A stretch of 64,000 bases of DNA from assembly GCA_018907035.1 (NCBI GenBank), contig JACCIC010000189.1, forward strand, positions 766,001 to 830,000. The letters are read 5' to 3'. Of the stretch, positions 12,401-23,068 are shown piece by piece. How positions within the stretch are numbered: position 1 is the first letter of the stretch; each line of letters starts with the position of its first letter. The translations under genes were made by a program, and so were the position numbers. Under the pieces are notes generated by a model. It had not been told where the DNA came from and ran no database searches. It saw nothing but the letters and a program-made list of their open reading frames with translations. The stretch comes from Sycobia sp. Sy_11 (Eukaryota; Arthropoda; Insecta; Hymenoptera; Epichrysomallidae).

Positions 12401-15035
12401 AAAACTTGTGCGCACGTTTCGTTTAATTTTTTCGTTTGATTATGTTCTTATACGCTTTCCTAGATTATGTAATTATATCGCCAGATCGTATATTATAAGA
12501 GGCATTCACTATACCCTCGTATATGTCACTGTTTTATAATGATAACACACAGTGAAAGTAATAGAATGTACGAAAAAAGTACTGAGCTCAATTGACAAAA
12601 ATTAAATTAATGTTTCAAATTTTCATTCATTTTCTAATGAACAGTTGTTATTAAGCTGTTTAAGGATGAGTTTGAATAGATGACATTTCTATTTTTACGA
12701 ATCGATACCTCGACCTATTGATCATAGTTTCTTATACAATCTATACCGTGCCGAAAAATAGATCGTAAAAATTCAATTCAAACAAATATAAGACTGTAAT
12801 AGACGAACAAATCGAAGACTGCAAGCCAACCAGTCGCTACAGGAACCAATGACTACCGTGGCCTTAGAGCATGTAAATCTGCAGGCAGCATACCATGTTA
12901 TACAGTTGAGGACAATATTCTTATAGTGCAAAAGAGTAGTAAAAGTCGTATATAACTTTTCTATATATTCTATATAACATGATTAATGTGATTGACTCTG
13001 TATTTTGGCGTGAAGTCATAAACTAATAATTGCTTTTGTGCAACACAAAACTCATCCGTGCCTAGCTTTCGCTTTACATGCCAGTTGTGTTTCAAACATT
13101 TTTCAATATTATACATCAGTGCATCTTTACGACGTTTTATGGGTCTACAGTTTATAGTAGAGCCAAAACTCTGCTTATTATACTACTTTATTTAATAATA
13201 ACTAGCCGAAGAAACTGGGAAAAATATCTAGCCATAAACAAATTTCTCTATCGAAATATATTTCCGTACAATTAGTCACTATTTCCCTACCAGTGGTCAG
13301 ACTCCTCTATTGCGTACATTTCTGTTGCAACTAGTTTTTCAGTCAATCCATTGACTCATTTAAGAGGTATATTTCGCTGGCGAACGTTTTAAGCGCCAGG
13401 TAATAATCCAAGCTCAATCGAGGATGTATTTATTAATTTCTGAAGGCTGATCATAATGGCAGCATGACAAGCCTTCAGGATGTATTCCGGCATATCCGTT
13501 CCCCTACACGAACACGTATAATCCTAATTCTGCCTTAGATGGAATCGAGAGATATAAGATCCGAAGTCTCCAAGACGTAGACAGTTTGTTACCCAGAGTG
13601 GTTAGTGTTATAATTTACGTAAATTGCACCATTAATATAAGTAGAGTCGTATTTTACATAAAACAATCGAATTGCATTTTATAAATTTCACCTTACTTCA
13701 GTCCTTTATTTGGTACCCTCTATCATCATGACGGAACCAGTCTCTTTCGGCTCTACCCTGTACATCAGCTTCGAAAGAAGTTGTTCCGAGAGAAAGTTTG
13801 AGATTTAAAAAAATTTATGAATATGATTTAGAGTGCTTTCTGGCTATTTGATATGGTGACCTTAAATTTATCTGTAGACATGCCTTCGAGGAGATTAGAA
13901 GTTAATTTCGTCTTTTAAATGGGAATCTGTAAATTTTGATTCCAGGTTCTACAAAGGCGGAATATTTTTTTTTGAATGGCGTATTCACGTTAGAGATTTA
14001 AATAACTCCTAAGGTATTTTGATTTTTATCCAGGATCCTTTGCCCATTTAATTTTGCTCGTCCCCTCGAAAAATTATTATTATCGCGAGGAATAAACGCG
14101 GCACAAGTGAAGCGCAACTACAAAAAGCGCCGAAAGAACCGCAACGCATTCGCGGCAAGAATCGCATGCAGAAAGTCCGGGCTGTATACCAGGAAAAAAG
14201 ATAGGCGGCGCGTGGAAGGTAGAGATAAAGAGGAGAGCGGCTCCCGGAGAAAAAAGGCGCCGACAAGCAAGCGAGAGAAGGGGGAGCATGAGAGGGGAGC
14301 ATCGCGGATCCGCCTGTTATTTGGCTGTCAGTAATTCAGTAGCCCGGCTGTCTTATAAGGCTTGCTGGCTCTTTCCCGCCGCGCATATTCGCCGTATAGA
14401 CACGGCATAAAATCGCGCAGCGCGCCAGATCGATCGACCTGTCCTCCTCTCCTTTCTCTGCTCGTCGTCTTCCTTTTTTTTTTGCACAAGTATATGGAGG
14501 ATCGACGTTGCGCAGGCAACGCGAGTTATTCTCAAGATCGTAGCCGTCTGATTAGTGAGCTTGATCTTCCTCGGACCGATAGAGACGGAATGGATATAGT
14601 TTTTCTTTTTATTAGATTGAACATTAACGATCTAATATATTCACATTTATTCTTAGAGTTTACATAATAAATATACAGACACTCGACTTATATTAATGAC
14701 ACTTGTTCAAATTGTATAATGAACATGTTTCGCATGAAAAAATCAGATCAACGAATTCAGTTCACGTTATCAGTTAAAATTTGACACAGTAATAAATTGT
14801 CTTTACTTGTCGTATCTTCTATGATATAAGTTGATTTTCTGCAGTTTTTTTCTTGTTTACTACAAATGTAGACTAGATCGGTATAATAATTTTTAAAATC
14901 AGATTGTTTATTCGAAATGTTTCATCTTATTAGATTATTGCAAATGTATATGTACAGGTTTACGAATTTTGAAAAATACTTACTGTCTTAAATTATTAAA
15001 TTATTTTATCGCTGTATAGACGCTTTTGTAATTAG
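12400..15035. other. AT-rich upstream region of the protease gene
   Basis: Unusual for this window in having no long dinucleotide array. A purine-rich, GC-richer patch lies at 14050-14540. A perfect 9-bp inverted repeat (13440-13448 with 13470-13478) is present. No gene recognised. Confidence 0.6.
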
Positions 15036-15042
15036 TATATAA
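15036..15042 (+). promoter_or_regulatory. TATA box of the protease gene
   Basis: TATATAA lies 48 bases before the start codon. A start site 25-32 bases downstream (about 15066-15073) would leave a 5' untranslated region of only some 11-18 bases. No clear initiator motif is visible there. Tissue-specific secreted proteases of insects often have TATA-type promoters, but this one is inferred from position only. Confidence 0.55.
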
Positions 15043-15083
15043 GCATCCGTCCAGTTATAATTTTACATAGTTTGACTCTAGTT

Positions 15084-15135
15084 ATGTGGAAAAGTACATT
15101 CCTTCTACTTACAAGTTTAACGTATTTGCATAGTT
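15084..15135 (+). CDS. Protease exon 1: start codon and signal peptide
   Basis: Encodes residues 1-17 plus one base of codon 18. It opens with Met-Trp-Lys followed by a Leu/Thr-rich hydrophobic core. The donor is the strong consensus gtaagt at 15136. This ATG is the first one after the TATA box, and it gives a complete signal peptide directly before the intron, which is why I chose it. Confidence 0.82.
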
Positions 15136-16979
15136 GTAAGTATATTGATTGGAAACAATATAAAACATATTTTACGATAGCTTCTCTATTTGTCAGGTCT
15201 CTATGCTTTTATCTTGAGCCTGTAATACATTATAACGTAATGTAATTGTTTGACTAAATATCAGAAGTGTTCATTTTATCATAATATATTTTAGCTAAAT
15301 TTGAAAGATCTGTTTTAAAATTAAAATTAAAATTAATTTTACAATATCTGCAAAGAAAAATATGATAGAAAAAAGTAATCCTTGAAATATTTAAGCTTTG
15401 CTGCTAAAGAAGAGAATTGTGGGAGGAACATTTGTCAGAATTGAAGATGTCCCTTTTCAGGTATAATAATTATATGGCTAAATTATATTAGTATATTTAT
15501 AATTTTACAAAAAAATATTTTATTAATAATATTAAAAGAATTTCTAAAATAGTTCTCCTATACTAAAAATTTGATTATTTTCGTAAAACAAGTAAAAACA
15601 CTTACTAATGTGCTATTTCAAGGCGACGCTGAGGAAATCAGGCAGTCCATTTGCACCATACAAAGAGCCATTTTGCGGAGCAGTCATTATTACAAATTTA
15701 TGGCTCATCACTGCGGCACATTGCGTGGAGTAAGTGAAACTTTCAATAAAATGTTTTTGAATGTTTTGTAAAGACAAATTTTATTATAGTTATGTGTTTT
15801 CGTAGCGACGAATCTAAAAAACTTATAGTTAGAATAGGTGTTACAATGAGATTTGACAAAGGCGAGGATCACGAAGTAAAACGAGCCATACCGCACGAAA
15901 ATTTTAAAGAAAACGTTTTTGCCCCATCTAACGATATTGGTCTCATCGAGGTTTACAATATATTCTTGTTATTATGTCGTATTGCTCAATGAAAGTCAAA
16001 TAATTGGAACGAGTATAATCGTTGTATTTACATTTTAGCTTGAGATAGGCATCAAGTTCAGTAAGAAACAGAATCCGATCCCTCTGAATAGGAATCCTGT
16101 CACATTAACCAGCGGAATAATATTAATGATTTCTGGATTTGGAAGATGGGCCTACGTAAGATATCAGATTTTTAAACAAAATACTTTTGATTTATACATT
16201 TCGTTTTTCATTTCATTTTAGTTGTATCAAACGTATATTTTTCAAGAATTTTAATTTCGTATATTAGACGTAAACATAGAGCTTTATTTAAAGTTATGTG
16301 AATATCGTTATAAGTTTGAGCATGATGAATTCCCGTGATTTTCACATGAAAGAAAATGTTATTGTATTGATGAAGCTTTGAATTCCGTTTTCATTCATAT
16401 ATTGTTTAACAGTTTTTTAAAGATGAACTTAATTAACATACAGAAAGATAATTTAAATAATTTAATAACCATATACCAGGCTTTTCGGTCAAAAACTATT
16501 TTTACATTTAAATTAGTTTAGCAGACAAATTAAAGTTACCCTAACATATGAATTAAAACTATTGTTCAATGTTTCTCAAAAATACTTTTTGAATCACTCA
16601 CTGGAATTATGAAAGTTGTTTTTTCACATAAATGTGGTATAATTATCCTGGTCGTTTTATCTACAAAACATTTGTGCAGAAGGAGCATAGGAGAAAATCG
16701 GTGCAACTGAAATCGGCAGATATGTCGATAATCGACTTAACCAAGTGTCAGGAGGCGTACTCTGGATATCCCGTGACAGATAGAATGATCTGTGCCGGTA
16801 TGGGTAACAGTTCCTGCATCGGCGATTCCGGTGGCCCAGCTGTCCTGAACGGTACACTCGTCGGGATTATTTCCTTTGGCTATTTCTGCGATACAATACA
16901 AAAACCTGCAGTTTTCACATCCATCTATCATTACGTGGATTGGATTTTAACATACGTGAATATGGATGGTTATTCGTAA
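15084..16979 (+). CDS. Secreted chymotrypsin-like serine protease, family S1, six coding exons
   Basis: The coding sequence is join(15084..15135, 15396..15460, 15623..15729, 15806..15950, 16039..16155, 16680..16979). All introns are GT-AG, of about 260, 162, 76, 88 and 524 bp, and the phases fit throughout, giving 261 residues plus TAA. Residues 1-18 are a hydrophobic signal peptide. Residues 19-24 are a short propeptide ending in KKR, and the mature enzyme starts IVGG at 25-28. The catalytic triad is His72 (TAAHC), Asp118 (NDIGLI) and Ser212 (GDSGGP). Cysteines 57-73, 185-200 and 208-232 fit disulfides 42-58, 168-182 and 191-220 of chymotrypsin. Length and motif spacing are normal for a single-domain S1 protease, and there is no clip or other extra domain. 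Ser at position 189 argues against trypsin specificity, while Ala at 226 may narrow the S1 pocket. It should be secreted as a zymogen and activated by a trypsin-like cut after Arg24. The physiological role (digestive, venom or immune) is not visible. No paralogue lies beside it in the window. Confidence 0.92.
15136..15395 (+). other. Protease intron 1
   Basis: About 260 bp, AT-rich and phase 1, separating the signal peptide from the propeptide. No repeat or open frame of note. Confidence 0.8.
15396..15460 (+). CDS. Protease exon 2: propeptide and activation site
   Basis: Encodes SLLLKKR then IVGGTFVRIEDVPFQ. The acceptor ends ttaag at 15395 and has a weak pyrimidine tract. The other nearby acceptor (AG at 15293-15294) would read into an in-frame TGA before IVGG, so 15396 is preferred. 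The donor is gtataa at 15461, phase 0. Confidence 0.83.
15623..15729 (+). CDS. Protease exon 3: catalytic histidine
   Basis: Encodes residues 40-74 plus two bases of codon 75. It contains FCGAVI (Cys42 of chymotrypsin numbering) and LITAAHCV with the catalytic His. The donor gtaagt starts at 15730, splitting the Asp75 codon two bases to one. Confidence 0.93.
15806..15950 (+). CDS. Protease exon 4: catalytic aspartate
   Basis: Encodes the rest of Asp75 to Glu123. It ends in SNDIGLIE, the usual DIAL-type context of the catalytic Asp, here residue 118. The acceptor follows tttcgtag, and the donor is the weaker gtttac at 15951. Confidence 0.92.
16039..16155 (+). CDS. Protease exon 5: middle strand region with SGFGRW
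   Basis: Encodes residues 124-162. SGFGRW matches the conserved SGWG segment around positions 139-142 of chymotrypsin, with Phe in place of Trp141. The acceptor follows cattttag and the donor is gtaaga at 16156, both phase 0. Confidence 0.9.
16156..16679 (+). other. Protease intron 5, the longest
   Basis: About 524 bp, against 76-260 bp for the other introns. AT-rich, with no microsatellite and no sign of a further exon. The residues on either side already give normal family spacing, so a missed exon is unlikely. Confidence 0.75.
16680..16979 (+). CDS. Protease exon 6: catalytic serine and C terminus
   Basis: Encodes residues 163-261 and the TAA stop. It contains KC, MICAG, SSCIGDSGGP (catalytic Ser212), SFGYFC and KPAVFTSIYHYVDWI, which is the C-terminal helix of the fold. 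The acceptor follows tttgtgcag. The open frame continues upstream to an ATG at 16632, but that stretch is intron: joining at 16680 gives the normal spacing between SGFG and the next cysteine. Confidence 0.94.
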   Translation, partial: KEHRRKSVQLKSADMSIIDLTKCQEAYSGYPVTDRMICAGMGNSSCIGDSGGPAVLNGTLVGIISFGYFCDTIQKPAVFTSIYHYVDWILTYVNMDGYS

Positions 16980-17172
16980 CAAAATTCAATCAAATTATCT
17001 GGTTAATTGTTTATTACTTTGTTAATATTAATACTTGTCAAAAGTTATATTAACTGTGATATTGTTGCACGAATTAGAGTATACAATAATTTGACAGAGA
17101 AACTGTATGGTATACACAGAAAAGATTATTAAGAATAGTAAATGAAAAAAAATTAATATATTTAAATTATCC

Positions 17173-17178
17173 ATTAAA
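17173..17178 (+). terminator. Possible polyadenylation signal (ATTAAA)
   Basis: ATTAAA lies 194 bases after the stop codon. A canonical AATAAA also occurs at 17415-17420, 436 bases after the stop. Either could serve the protease transcript, but hexamers like these are common by chance in DNA this AT-rich. Confidence 0.3.
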
Positions 17179-17452
17179 TATTGTCAATTATTTTTATTAG
17201 AGATGTTGGTGCAAAATTTTATGTATAGTCAAATACTTTGTAACTGCAAGGTAAAACTTAAGCGTCAACTAAGCGTCTACTATAAATTTTGGTAAAAATA
17301 TGATGAATCCAAATTGAAAGAACTCATCCAACAGTGCGATAATATTACCAGAAGTACAGTACTTATAACTTGCATATTATTCTAGTATAATTTTGCTTAT
17401 ATTTCGGCTAATGAAATAAATTAAAATGTAGAACAGAAAAAAACGACTTTAG

Positions 17453-17525
17453 TACAGTTGTGGTTAAGCGCTCCCTCGACGTCCAGAAGGTTCCCTGCAG
17501 GGAATTTAATTTAATTTAATTTAAT
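17453..17525 (+). repeat. Possible tRNA-derived remnant followed by a TTTAA repeat
   Basis: TGGTTAAGCGC resembles a tRNA A box, and TCCAGAAGGTTC resembles the anticodon-to-T-arm junction of tRNA-derived SINEs. A perfect 14-bp palindrome lies at 17491-17504, and about four to five TTTAA units follow at 17503-17525, as in a SINE tail. There is no acceptor stem and the B box is poor, so this is a guess at a decayed element. Confidence 0.22.
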
Positions 17526-18897
17526 CCCTTGCTTCCACTTGAACGTCAATCAGAGAGATTTCTTTATTGAGACCGACCTCAGTGCGAGGTATTTTGCTCT
17601 CAAAAAAAAAGTTTCTGTCCCTTAAGAAGTAGTTATGCATGGATAATAGGTCGGAAATCATTCCCAGAGGAAGGGTATCGTGATGTTGCTCGTGGCATCC
17701 TCGACCAGGTCCAACTGTCCAGTAATCACGACTAACTCCGAGTAACGTAATCGGCCTTTTACAAAATTACTCGAGAAATTCTATTTGGACCGTGGTCATT
17801 GAACAATATTTATGTTTAGTAATTAAATTATATTAAACTATTTTATAGAAAACTAACAACGTACGATTATGTCTTTAATTTTCATTCACACTTCATAATA
17901 AAGACTAAAAATGAAGATAAGGAATTGTATAGAATTCAGTATAATTTCCTTAGACACAAAAATTAATAGAAAATTAGTAGCAAATTCTTATTTTGTAGAT
18001 CAAGCTTTATTTAAAAAATATCTTAAACGTAAAAGTTATATTTCTAGTTAAGAATTTTGAATTTATCACATAAATCTTGTCTGATAACCGATTGGGTTCA
18101 AATCAACTCGTGTAGACAGTCAATGAGGAATTTCGTGTTTTTATAAAAACACCTCTTAACAATTAATTTATGACAATTTTGGATACAAAACCATAAATCA
18201 CAGGTAAATTAAAGAAATTTCTTAGACTATTTAAAAACCATGATTTACTTTCAACTATGAATAAACTTTTAATGTTTGATCGTAAAATTTATGCTTTGCT
18301 AAAGTGCTCCTATATAACTTCACAAAGCACAATGAATAGTTGCTCGAAATGTATACTTCAACTTTCGTTTTTGGTTCAATTTAAACAGGTCGCGCTCCGT
18401 ATTCGTTCCACGGACGATTTTACCGTATACAGGATATATTGGGTACGGTGAAATCTATATGTATATAATAGTAATTTTAATCGTTACGGATTTATGGAAA
18501 TTTTGTTTGTTTTTATTTGATAACAAGCCTGTTGAGATAAAAGAATTTTCGCAATTAAATATAATAATATTGCTAGATTAATTAAATATAAATTCATATT
18601 GCTAGATCGTCGGCATACATGGGAAGTATCGATAAACTCGCGTCCGTAATTTATTTGAAATTTGACGATTCGAAAAATAATTTAAAATTATATTTCGAAT
18701 CTTGAACCTAACTTGCTTGGACACACTTTTCGGCAAAAGCAGCCGTTGGATCGCTCGTATTCGTAGAAGAACCGAGGAATGTTCTCTTTCAGTAAATAAG
18801 CCGGAAAAAGAAAAACAAAATAAAAATTAGCCTAACAAAAACAACAAGAGCTCAAAGCATCATCGTTCACCTCGGCAATTTGAAATCGCGTTCATTC

Positions 18898-18899
<2 letters not shown>

Positions 18900-18956
<57 letters not shown>
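18900..18956. repeat. (TA)n microsatellite
   Basis: About 57 bp of perfect TA. It ends the 8.8 kb stretch around the protease gene that lacks long TA arrays. Confidence 0.95.
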
Positions 18957-18959
<3 letters not shown>

Positions 18960-18960
<1 letters not shown>

Positions 18961-19287
18961 CCGCCCATACGGATTGCGGGCGCGTCAAATTTTATATTCA
19001 CGACCGCGGCCCTCTCTGCCTATGGACTATATATAACGTATATAACACTTGGCCGAGTCAGGTGTGACGAATACCTACGAACACGTTATCGTCCGCTCGC
19101 GCGCCCCGCGGACGCTCGCGGGTCGCGCGACGCCGGCGATTGTGCGCCGGACACAGAGCGTGGGTGGGAGGAGCGCGGCGCCACGGTGGCGGCGGCGTTG
19201 TCCGGCGGAGAGTTTCTCCCGTTGCCGGGTGAGGTGTATTAAGAATCTCGTGCGCGAACACGAGAGAGGTAGGAGAGAGAGGGGGGA

Positions 19288-19325
<38 letters not shown>

Positions 19326-19380
19326 TGGAAAGCAAGCGACAGCGGGTGGGGGAGGCGAAGGGGAGATCTTGAACTCACGC
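18960..19380. other. CpG-rich patch
   Basis: GC-rich, CpG-dense DNA between TA and GA arrays. Frames on both strands (for example 19049-19372) are Arg/Ala-rich and run into the GA repeat, so they are judged non-coding. Confidence 0.55.
19292..19322. repeat. (GA)n microsatellite
   Basis: About 31 bp of GA in a longer purine-rich stretch from 19261. Confidence 0.94.
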
Positions 19381-19399
19381 GCATGCACAGAGAAAGAGA

Positions 19400-19421
19400 T
19401 AGAGAGAGAGAGAGAGAGAGA
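19400..19421. repeat. (GA)n microsatellite, short
   Basis: About 22 bp of GA, 80 bp after the previous GA array. Confidence 0.9.
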
Positions 19422-19519
19422 TAGCTGAAAATAAAATTGTCTAATGCAAACGCAATCTCGCGCTCGACGCAGACAAGTTCTTCTCTCGTTTTATTAGTGT
19501 ATTCTGTGATGGTAACCAT

Positions 19520-21240
19520 TATCGAGTCACGCTATAGCTAAAAATAATATCAATGAATACGAATGGCGGTCAGTTGAATGGCCACTGATTCAAATGCGAG
19601 AATAATTATTGTCGATTGAATCGGTGGCTTTGACAATGAAATTATTCGTTAGCAAATTGAATCCGTGATTGTTTTTTTTTAACTACATTTTTTTCCAACG
19701 AATTATGCAAATTTTTTAAACACGTATAAAGTAGATTTAATTATTTAAAATTCCACGGTTTTTCAAGATTTGCAGATTTTTTTTTTTCATTCTTTAAACT
19801 TAAATTATTGATATATATGTAAGCATATATTTATACTCTCTTACGCGGATCTCTTTTTTCGGGTCAAAAAAGCGATTTTTATAAATCAACGTTAAAATTT
19901 GCATTTAAGAGTCTTTTTCGAAACTTCGCGCCATTTGAAAGGTAAAAGCGTGGAGTGAGGCAAAGTCGAAATTCATCAAATACAGGCACAAGCTTTCTAT
20001 TGTTTATCCGTATAGCTGAATCTTTTGTATTACAAAATAGACCTTGCTATAACGATCATTTCGGCGTTGCCTGGGCGTATCATTAAAATACATCTGTATT
20101 TGGTCCTCCCACATTTTTATATATATTTTTAACATACTTTCATCGTAAAAAAACTGAGTATAGTAAGGAATCGAAATGTGACGAAAATTAAGCTGAGAAA
20201 ACGAAAATATGGAAATTTTATTCAGATACGAAACAGCTGGAATGGAAAATATACCGTGATGCGGAGAATTACCCAAAATATCCAAAACAAGAATGGCATA
20301 CAATGCTCGAAATGATAATCTTTGAGCTCCTTTAAAAGAGTCGGGATTATAAGTGACGAAAAAAAAAAATTATTTCCTTGGCTTGTATAAACAAAAAACA
20401 GATATTCTATATTAAGACATTTCCGAATGATTCTTTTGATTAAAATCATTCGGTAATATCTTCTTAAGCTTTTCAAAGGTGTTTTTCTCGAAACATAAAT
20501 TTTTACAACGACGCCGCACCGGTGATACAGCTCAAAATGTTAAAATTCGATTTCTGAGAACTTTTCTAGACAAGTTTCCTATACGCCTGTAGTACTTGTA
20601 TGAATTCGAATAACGGAGATATGTCAAATACTTTTTTTCGTAAGTTAATGAGCGAGAACAATGGCGCAAAATGAATTTTTTAAAAAGCTATCAGAATAGT
20701 CACGGATCAACAGATTAAACGCTTATTATAAAAGTTTTTTAAGGTTCCATTCGTTGTTAACAAGTATTCTATATAAACAGATTTATTCATTATTTTTTGC
20801 TTGTTTTTTCTTTTTTTTTTTTTTTTTTTTGAATTTCTAATAGAGCATTAAAAAGTTTTAAATTGAAAGAACCATTTAATGAGAACAAATCAGAATCAGG
20901 TCGCGAATAAATGAGTGATATTTTTGCTAGTAAATTAGTTAACCATTTACGCAATCTTAACTGGATTTTTTCTACGAAACGAATTCACACACTGATTTAA
21001 TAGTAATATCCGCGGGGGAAAAAAAACTGTTCCAGGTTAAAACATCGAGATCTCATTGTGAAATGTAAAAATTTCACTGATTTATAGTTCGTAACGATTT
21101 TCCAGATTGGCATCATTCGCTATATGATACAAATGTGATTGGAGGCGGTTAAATTTTTAAAACTTTATTTATCATAAAATTCACAGTGCAGCACTCGGTA
21201 CAAGAGTTAATTAAGCATTACACGCGATGATATGAAGAAT
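19520..21240. other. AT-rich non-coding block
   Basis: Two overlapping minus-strand frames at 20004-20303 and 20222-20476 show no domain. A poly-T run lies at about 20812-20830. Nothing else recognised. Confidence 0.55.
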
Positions 21241-21248
21241 TATTATTC

Positions 21249-21274
21249 GTATATATATATATATATATATATAT
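21249..21274. repeat. (TA)n microsatellite, short
   Basis: About 26 bp of TA. Confidence 0.9.
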
Positions 21275-21496
21275 TCTTCAGTTAACAAATGTTCGCATAT
21301 CTACATATACTGCCCTTGAAATATTTGAAGAAGAAAAAAAACCATTGAACAAATTCTTACAAGTCGCATACTTGACATCGGTGAAGGAGAAAAGACATCG
21401 ATGCTTGTTCATAAGTACCGCGATATATACGCGTATGTGTGCGCTCGCGCACAAGCGCCCGCGTGCGACTTTCCTTATGGCGAAAGAAGGGAGTGA

Positions 21497-21499
<3 letters not shown>

Positions 21500-21534
<35 letters not shown>
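21500..21534. repeat. (CT)n microsatellite
   Basis: About 35 bp of perfect CT. Confidence 0.95.
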
Positions 21535-21538
<4 letters not shown>

Positions 21539-21906
21539 GTTCGTTAATACGCACGTTATCAAAATTTCATGTAGCCGTATTAATTTCGAATTTCCCCGCG
21601 AGGGCGACGATTATTATTAGCTTTAAGGAGCCGATGGGAGATTGATATAGTGCGACGATTTGGCAGTACATGCACTTTAAAGCGCGAACACGGGCTCTTA
21701 ATTTTCGTGCATTACTCAGGCCGCTCGTCGAGTCGCGGCGGCACTTTTGCCCCTCCCGCCCCCTCCTCGCCGCGTTATGAATAATCGTCGTCGTTCCTTT
21801 TTTGTTTTATGTTTTTCTTTTTTTTAAATTTGCGTCAAGGGGAGTTACGCTAGTTGTATTATTTCTCATTTAGCTCGATACACGACTTGATTGTGAATAT
21901 GATTAT

Positions 21907-21932
21907 CATTATTATTATTATTATTATTATAA
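21907..21932. repeat. (ATT)n trinucleotide tract
   Basis: About eight ATT units, reading as poly-Ile in one frame. Confidence 0.88.
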
Positions 21933-22339
21933 TTATCATCGTCATTATTTTTTATCTTTTTCTCTTCCGAAATATAAGATCGCGTCGGATATTTCATAGG
22001 ATTGTTGCGCTCACCGAGGACGTTCTTTTTTATTGTCTTTCTTAATTCCCCCCTCCCGCCTTTTATTGTTCTTAATATTAAAGCGCTGGCGTATTTTAAA
22101 AGTTAACAGAGCCAAGTAATAAATGGGAGTCTCTCATTTTGCTTTGTTGGCAATGTAAACATAACGAATATTAATAAATTACGGCAAAGAAGCGGCGCCG
22201 TAAAAACTTATATTATTCTTCAAATTAAATCCCCGAAAATAACAATGGAAAAGTATGTAAATATACCGACGAATCCTAATAAAATGTAGATCGTAATCGT
22301 AATGAAAAATAACTCGGACGGGTGAACGCGCGCGCGCGC

Positions 22340-22342
<3 letters not shown>

Positions 22343-22394
<52 letters not shown>
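22343..22394. repeat. (TA)n microsatellite after a CG run
   Basis: About 52 bp of TA, directly preceded by an alternating CG run at 22328-22339. Confidence 0.95.
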
Positions 22395-22397
<3 letters not shown>

Positions 22398-22503
22398 AAC
22401 TTTTTTCTTATAATCATGCCAAAATAACAGCTGACGCTCGAAAGTAACATTTGCAAATTTGTTCTTTCCTCGTCGCTTTCGAATTATAGGAACACGGAAT
22501 CTG

Positions 22504-22507
22504 GAGA

Positions 22508-22568
<61 letters not shown>
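22504..22568. repeat. (GA)n microsatellite
   Basis: About 65 bp of nearly perfect GA, continuing as a looser purine tract to about 22588. Confidence 0.95.
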
Positions 22569-22665
22569 CAAGATAGAGGAGAGAGAGAACAACTTTATGG
22601 CAGCAATCAAAACTCCTGAACAAGGTAATTCCGGTTGAAAAAAAAATTGACGAAAGAGAAAGAAA

Positions 22666-22685
22666 GGGTGGGGTGGGGGGGGGGG
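22666..22685 (+). other. Potential G-quadruplex motif
   Basis: G runs of 3, 4 and 11 bases with single-T loops. The last run is long enough to supply two strands. Confidence 0.55.
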
Positions 22686-22978
22686 AGCGCGCGAGGCCGA
22701 GCGCCCGAAATAAAAAAGAAGAGGAAGGAGAGTAAGAAGGAGCTTTTCGACCTTCCCGTCAGCGTTCGATGACTCTCTGGACCAGTTTTCGGGATCGGCC
22801 CCCTACCCCCCACCGCCCCCACCTCCTCCTCCGCCTCCTCCGCGAGAAGAACGATCCGCGGGGTCTCATTCCTGCGTGTTTGTCACCTCTTTCGCTTTTA
22901 TATTAGTACTGCGGAAGGCACGTGCGCGCTCGTCGTCACTTTTAGCCTTTGAAGCGCCCCTACCTCCCTCCCTCCCTC

Positions 22979-22980
22979 AC

Positions 22981-23023
<43 letters not shown>
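22979..23023. repeat. (CT)n microsatellite
   Basis: About 45 bp of CT after a CCCT-type pyrimidine stretch. Confidence 0.95.
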
Positions 23024-23026
<3 letters not shown>

Positions 23027-23068
23027 CCTCTCACATACGCGCGCAAACCCTTTCCTCGATTCTGGTTT

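Larger units (their letters stand above)
16980..18880. other. AT-rich downstream region of the protease gene
   Basis: Free of long dinucleotide arrays. It holds the possible polyadenylation signals and the tRNA-like remnant near 17450. No further gene recognised. Confidence 0.6.

Noticed and set aside
13440..13478. 9-bp perfect inverted repeat with a 21-base loop, considered as a small RNA hairpin
   Set aside because: The stem is too short for a microRNA precursor, and short inverted repeats arise often by chance.
16632..16679. ATG at 16632 as start of a separate 115-residue protein
   Set aside because: It is the end of intron 5 read in frame with exon 6. The splice at 16680 gives a complete protease with normal family spacing.
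18080..18120. B-box-like GGTTCAAATC, considered as part of a tRNA gene
   Set aside because: No A box at the right distance and no acceptor or anticodon stem.
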